Source of the DNA: CAVVYA01 sp964577835
GTDB lineage: Bacteria; Pseudomonadota; Alphaproteobacteria; SMXQ01
Assembly (NCBI GenBank): GCA_964577835.1
Contig: CAZOBN010000031.1
Location: 1-35,303, forward strand
Direction of reading: 5' to 3'
DNA: 35,303 bases
In this document: positions 33,052 to 35,303 of the stretch, piece by piece
How positions within the stretch are numbered: position 1 is the first letter of the stretch
Layout: each line of letters begins with the position of its first letter
Translations under genes and position numbers: made by a program
Notes under the pieces: model-generated
Told to the model about the DNA's origin: nothing
Seen by the model: only the letters and a program-made list of their open reading frames with translations
Database searches by the model: none

Positions 33052-34885
33052 AAGGATTCGTCAGCGCCATTGACTTTGCCGGCACGCCGGCCTTGCGGAG
33101 ACCGTCGATGGCGCGGTCGATATAGGACTGCTCGAAGCTGTATTTCCGGTGCTCCATGACAGCCGTTTCGAGATCGAAGCCCGGATAGAGCTCCACCAGC
33201 CTTGTCCGCGCCCGTTCTGCGCCGTCCTTATCGCCGATCTGCCCGTAGGTGTAGGCGAGCTCCACCTGGTTCCACCACCAGTCCGGGAGGTTCATCCGCT
33301 TGAACTCGACCAGCGCGGCTTCATATTCGCCCTTGCGGTAATGGTCCTTGGCGATCGCCGCGTGCCACCAGCGCGGATATACTTTTGAATTCAAGGCAAT
33401 CGCCTTCTTGACGAGCGCCACCCCTTCTTCCCAACGGCCCGAGAAGGCCAGCCAGTTGCCGAGATTCCCCAGCAGCAACGGCTCATGCGGGTTCAGAGTG
33501 AGCGCACTTGCGGCTTCGGCATAGAACAGGTCCAGATCGCCCATCAGGTATGCCGCGCGCGCCATTCCGAACCGCGCGATCGGGTTGGCGGGAGCCAATT
33601 CGACGGCCCGCCGAGCGGCAGCAAGCGCCCGTTCGCGCGGATCCCCTGATCGCAAGTTGTAGCCGTACGAATATTCAAGGGTATGCACCCACGCGAGTAT
33701 CGCCCACGCCGACGCGTATTCCGGCTCATTTTCGACGGCCGCTTCGAGACAGGTACGGGCGGCAAGATGGGACGCCGCCGAGAATCCGGACATCATCATC
33801 TCATTCGCGCGAAGCGTGCATTCATAGGCGCTGAGATCGCGCGGGGCAGGCTTGCCGCGCGTCCGATGAAGGGTTTCGCGCGCGATCACACCCACCGAGA
33901 TAGATGCGATCGCAGCCACCACCTTGCTCGCGATATCCTCCTGGACGGCGAAGATGTCGGTCGGTGTGGTTGGGCGTTCATAAGTCTCCCCCCACAGGAG
34001 CGTCCCGTCGATCGTCTTCAGCAGCTGCGCGGTGACGCGGACACGCTCGCCTGACCGCCTCAAGCTTCCCTGGAGCAGGAACTCGACGCCCAGAACACGA
34101 CCGATATCCCTCGCATCAATATCCCTGCTGTCGTACTCGGAGGCCAAGTGGCGCCCCGCCACACGCAATTCGGAAAACCGCGTCAGCTCGGTGCTGATCT
34201 CCTCCGTGACGGCCTCACCGAAGAAGTCCAATGACGGATCGCCGGACAGATTGCCGAAGCGCAAAACCGCGATCCCGGGACCAGACGGCATGCCAAGTGC
34301 CGCAATCGGCAAGGCCGAATCCCGGCTAAGCTGGAGGCTGTACCATCCGGCGGTCGATCCCAAGACGACGACCACGACGATCGCGGCCAGGGCCACGGAA
34401 CGCCAACGACCCGCCGCCGCGCCGTTTGGTCCAAAGGCGTAAGGGTCGATCAGCGCCTCCGCCGCTCCGGGCGGATGCGCGCCCGCATCGGCGGGCATCG
34501 GCAGGCGATCGGGGTGCGAGCCGGGCAACGCCTCGGACCCACCCTGGGGCCGGTCCGCGGCGTCGACCGGACCAGCGCTCTGCGTGACCGGGGCCACGAC
34601 CCGGAAACCGCGGCCGCGAATGGTTCGGATGCACGCCTGAGAGGTACCGTCATCGCCGACTACTTGCCGGACCGCCTTGATTCGGCTGCTCAATGCCGCG
34701 TCGGATACGATCCGGCCTTTCCAGACACGCTCGATGATCTCGTCCTTCGTGACCACCCGATCCCTGCTCGCGAGCAACAGGACGAGCAGATCGAAGACCT
34801 GAGGCTCGGCCGCGACCGGAATCCCACGACGGCGCACCTCGTAGGCGTCTGTATCGATCGTGCAATCATTGATCGTGAAAATCAT
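33050..34885 (-). CDS. CadC-like membrane transcription regulator with TPR sensor
   Basis: This 611-residue membrane-bound regulator has an N-terminal OmpR/PhoB-type winged helix (~1-100: YEVRRRGIPVAAEPQVFDLL, VSDAALSSRIKAVRQVVGDD, IRTIRGRGFRV), a Pro/Ala-rich linker, one membrane helix (~162-181), then a FlgO/adenylyl-cyclase-type domain (IAVLRFGNLSGDPSLDFFGEA, LLQGSLRRSGERVRVTAQL) and C-terminal TPR repeats (LAAARRAVELAPANP; ASALTLNPHEPLLLGNLG). I chose ATG 34885 (MIFTIND); longer starts add unlikely residues. It is divergent from the peroxiredoxin gene, so it could control it. Confidence 0.88.
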   Translation of the reverse strand: MIFTINDCTIDTDAYEVRRRGIPVAAEPQVFDLLVLLLASRDRVVTKDEIIERVWKGRIVSDAALSSRIKAVRQVVGDDGTSQACIRTIRGRGFRVVAPVTQSAGPVDAADRPQGGSEALPGSHPDRLPMPADAGAHPPGAAEALIDPYAFGPNGAAAGRWRSVALAAIVVVVVLGSTAGWYSLQLSRDSALPIAALGMPSGPGIAVLRFGNLSGDPSLDFFGEAVTEEISTELTRFSELRVAGRHLASEYDSRDIDARDIGRVLGVEFLLQGSLRRSGERVRVTAQLLKTIDGTLLWGETYERPTTPTDIFAVQEDIASKVVAAIASISVGVIARETLHRTRGKPAPRDLSAYECTLRANEMMMSGFSAASHLAARTCLEAAVENEPEYASAWAILAWVHTLEYSYGYNLRSGDPRERALAAARRAVELAPANPIARFGMARAAYLMGDLDLFYAEAASALTLNPHEPLLLGNLGNWLAFSGRWEEGVALVKKAIALNSKVYPRWWHAAIAKDHYRKGEYEAALVEFKRMNLPDWWWNQVELAYTYGQIGDKDGAERARTRLVELYPGFDLETAVMEHRKYSFEQSYIDRAIDGLRKAGVPAKSMALTNP

Positions 34886-35110
34886 CGGTCGGGCTTCCAG
34901 TCGCACGAATGGCATCACGCGATAAGGGTCTTTCAGACGCCGGCCGCCAAAAACCGGCAAATCATAGCAAAAATCCACGATTTCTCCACGCAATCTCCAG
35001 CTTCGCGCCAAGGAAAACGGCCGCTCAACCGCTATCTATCGCTATCGGTCGTTCGCCGGCACCGCGCGCGACCGGCACGAGGAATCAGGTCATCGAAAGG
35101 AGAAAACGAG
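34886..35110. promoter_or_regulatory. Divergent promoter region, regulator and peroxiredoxin
   Basis: 225 bp between two divergent starts. It contains two short inverted repeats with the same 5-bp arms, GCCGG/CCGGC (at ~34940-34960 and ~35056-35078), which could bind the divergent regulator. I see no clear sigma-70 hexamers. Confidence 0.3.
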
Positions 35111-35303
35111 ATGTCGCTGCAAATTGGCAGTAAGGCGCCCGATTTCGAAGCGGATACGACACAGGGACCCATCAGATTCCACGACTGGATCGGCGACAGC
35201 TGGTGCGTGCTGTTCTCGCACCCCAAGGACTTCACGCCGGTCTGCACCACCGAGCTCGGCTACATGGCCGGGCTGAAGCCCGAGTTCGACAAGCGCAACA
35301 CCA
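35111..35303 (+). CDS. 1-Cys peroxiredoxin (Prx6-type), N-terminal part (cut by window edge)
   Basis: The 64 visible codons read MSLQIGSKAPDFEA, WCVLFSHPKDFTPVCTTELG and YMAGLKPEFDKRNT, a typical AhpC/TSA-family 1-Cys peroxiredoxin with the peroxidatic Cys in PVCTTE. It reduces hydroperoxides. ATG 35111 has AAGGAG about 9 nt upstream. The C-terminus is outside the window. Confidence 0.93.
   Translation, partial: MSLQIGSKAPDFEADTTQGPIRFHDWIGDSWCVLFSHPKDFTPVCTTELGYMAGLKPEFDKRNT

Noticed and set aside
1..35303. tRNA genes, rRNA genes and CRISPR arrays
   Set aside because: I found no T-loop GTTCRA-type signature with matching acceptor stems, no rRNA-like block and no array of regularly spaced short repeats; the only tandem repeats are coding repeats in the helicase tail.

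Overview
The window is GC-rich, densely coded DNA. It looks like an alphaproteobacterial chromosome: it has a form I cox operon with a CoxC-type MHYT-LytTR protein, orphan TctC/Bug-type binding proteins, a short PEP-CTERM protein and XdhC/CoxG-type maturation proteins. This placement is inferred from gene content only; the window holds no rRNA or other marker gene, and I see no tRNA, CRISPR array or intact insertion sequence.

Layout. Bases 1-2300 are rearranged: two secreted-protein genes on the minus strand (one cut by the window edge, one a PEP-CTERM protein) each have the same ~300-bp segment upstream. That segment carries a broken piece of a 4,5-dihydroxyphthalate-decarboxylase-like gene, and only the second copy runs on to that gene's C-terminus. 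A lower-GC orphan gene of unknown function (2309-3637) follows. Bases 3755-16240 hold ordinary metabolic and housekeeping genes: a Bug binding protein with a TauD-type dioxygenase, a DEAD-box helicase with a repetitive basic tail, MsrB, an MFS exporter, a DUF4197 protein, a bicupin, a signal-less NMT1-type binding protein, an ABC-2 exporter pair and a second Bug binding protein. A YqaE/Pmp3 miniprotein lies at 16560.

The centrepiece, 16803-25664 on the minus strand, is a nearly complete aerobic carbon monoxide dehydrogenase operon read coxC-M-S-L-D-E-F-G. The large subunit has the AYRCSFR active-site loop that defines form I (true CO-oxidising) enzymes. The small subunit has all eight Fe-S cysteines and the medium subunit both FAD motifs. 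CoxD (MoxR ATPase), CoxE (VWA), an XdhC-type protein and CoxG (membrane anchor) would mature the Mo/Cu site and attach the enzyme to the membrane. CoxC, at the head of the operon, is an MHYT membrane sensor joined to a LytTR DNA-binding domain and may be its regulator.

Beyond it lie an OmpW porin and two MFS transporters. Bases 29568-33050 are a gene graveyard: a truncated plus-strand gene, C-terminal scraps of an ABC sugar transporter permease and ATPase, and a broken PhoX-like end surround two intact genes, an apparently exported methyltransferase and an M23 lipoprotein. The window ends with a CadC-like membrane regulator divergent from a 1-Cys peroxiredoxin that is cut by the edge.

Most long antisense reading frames here are by-products of high GC at third codon positions and are not annotated.
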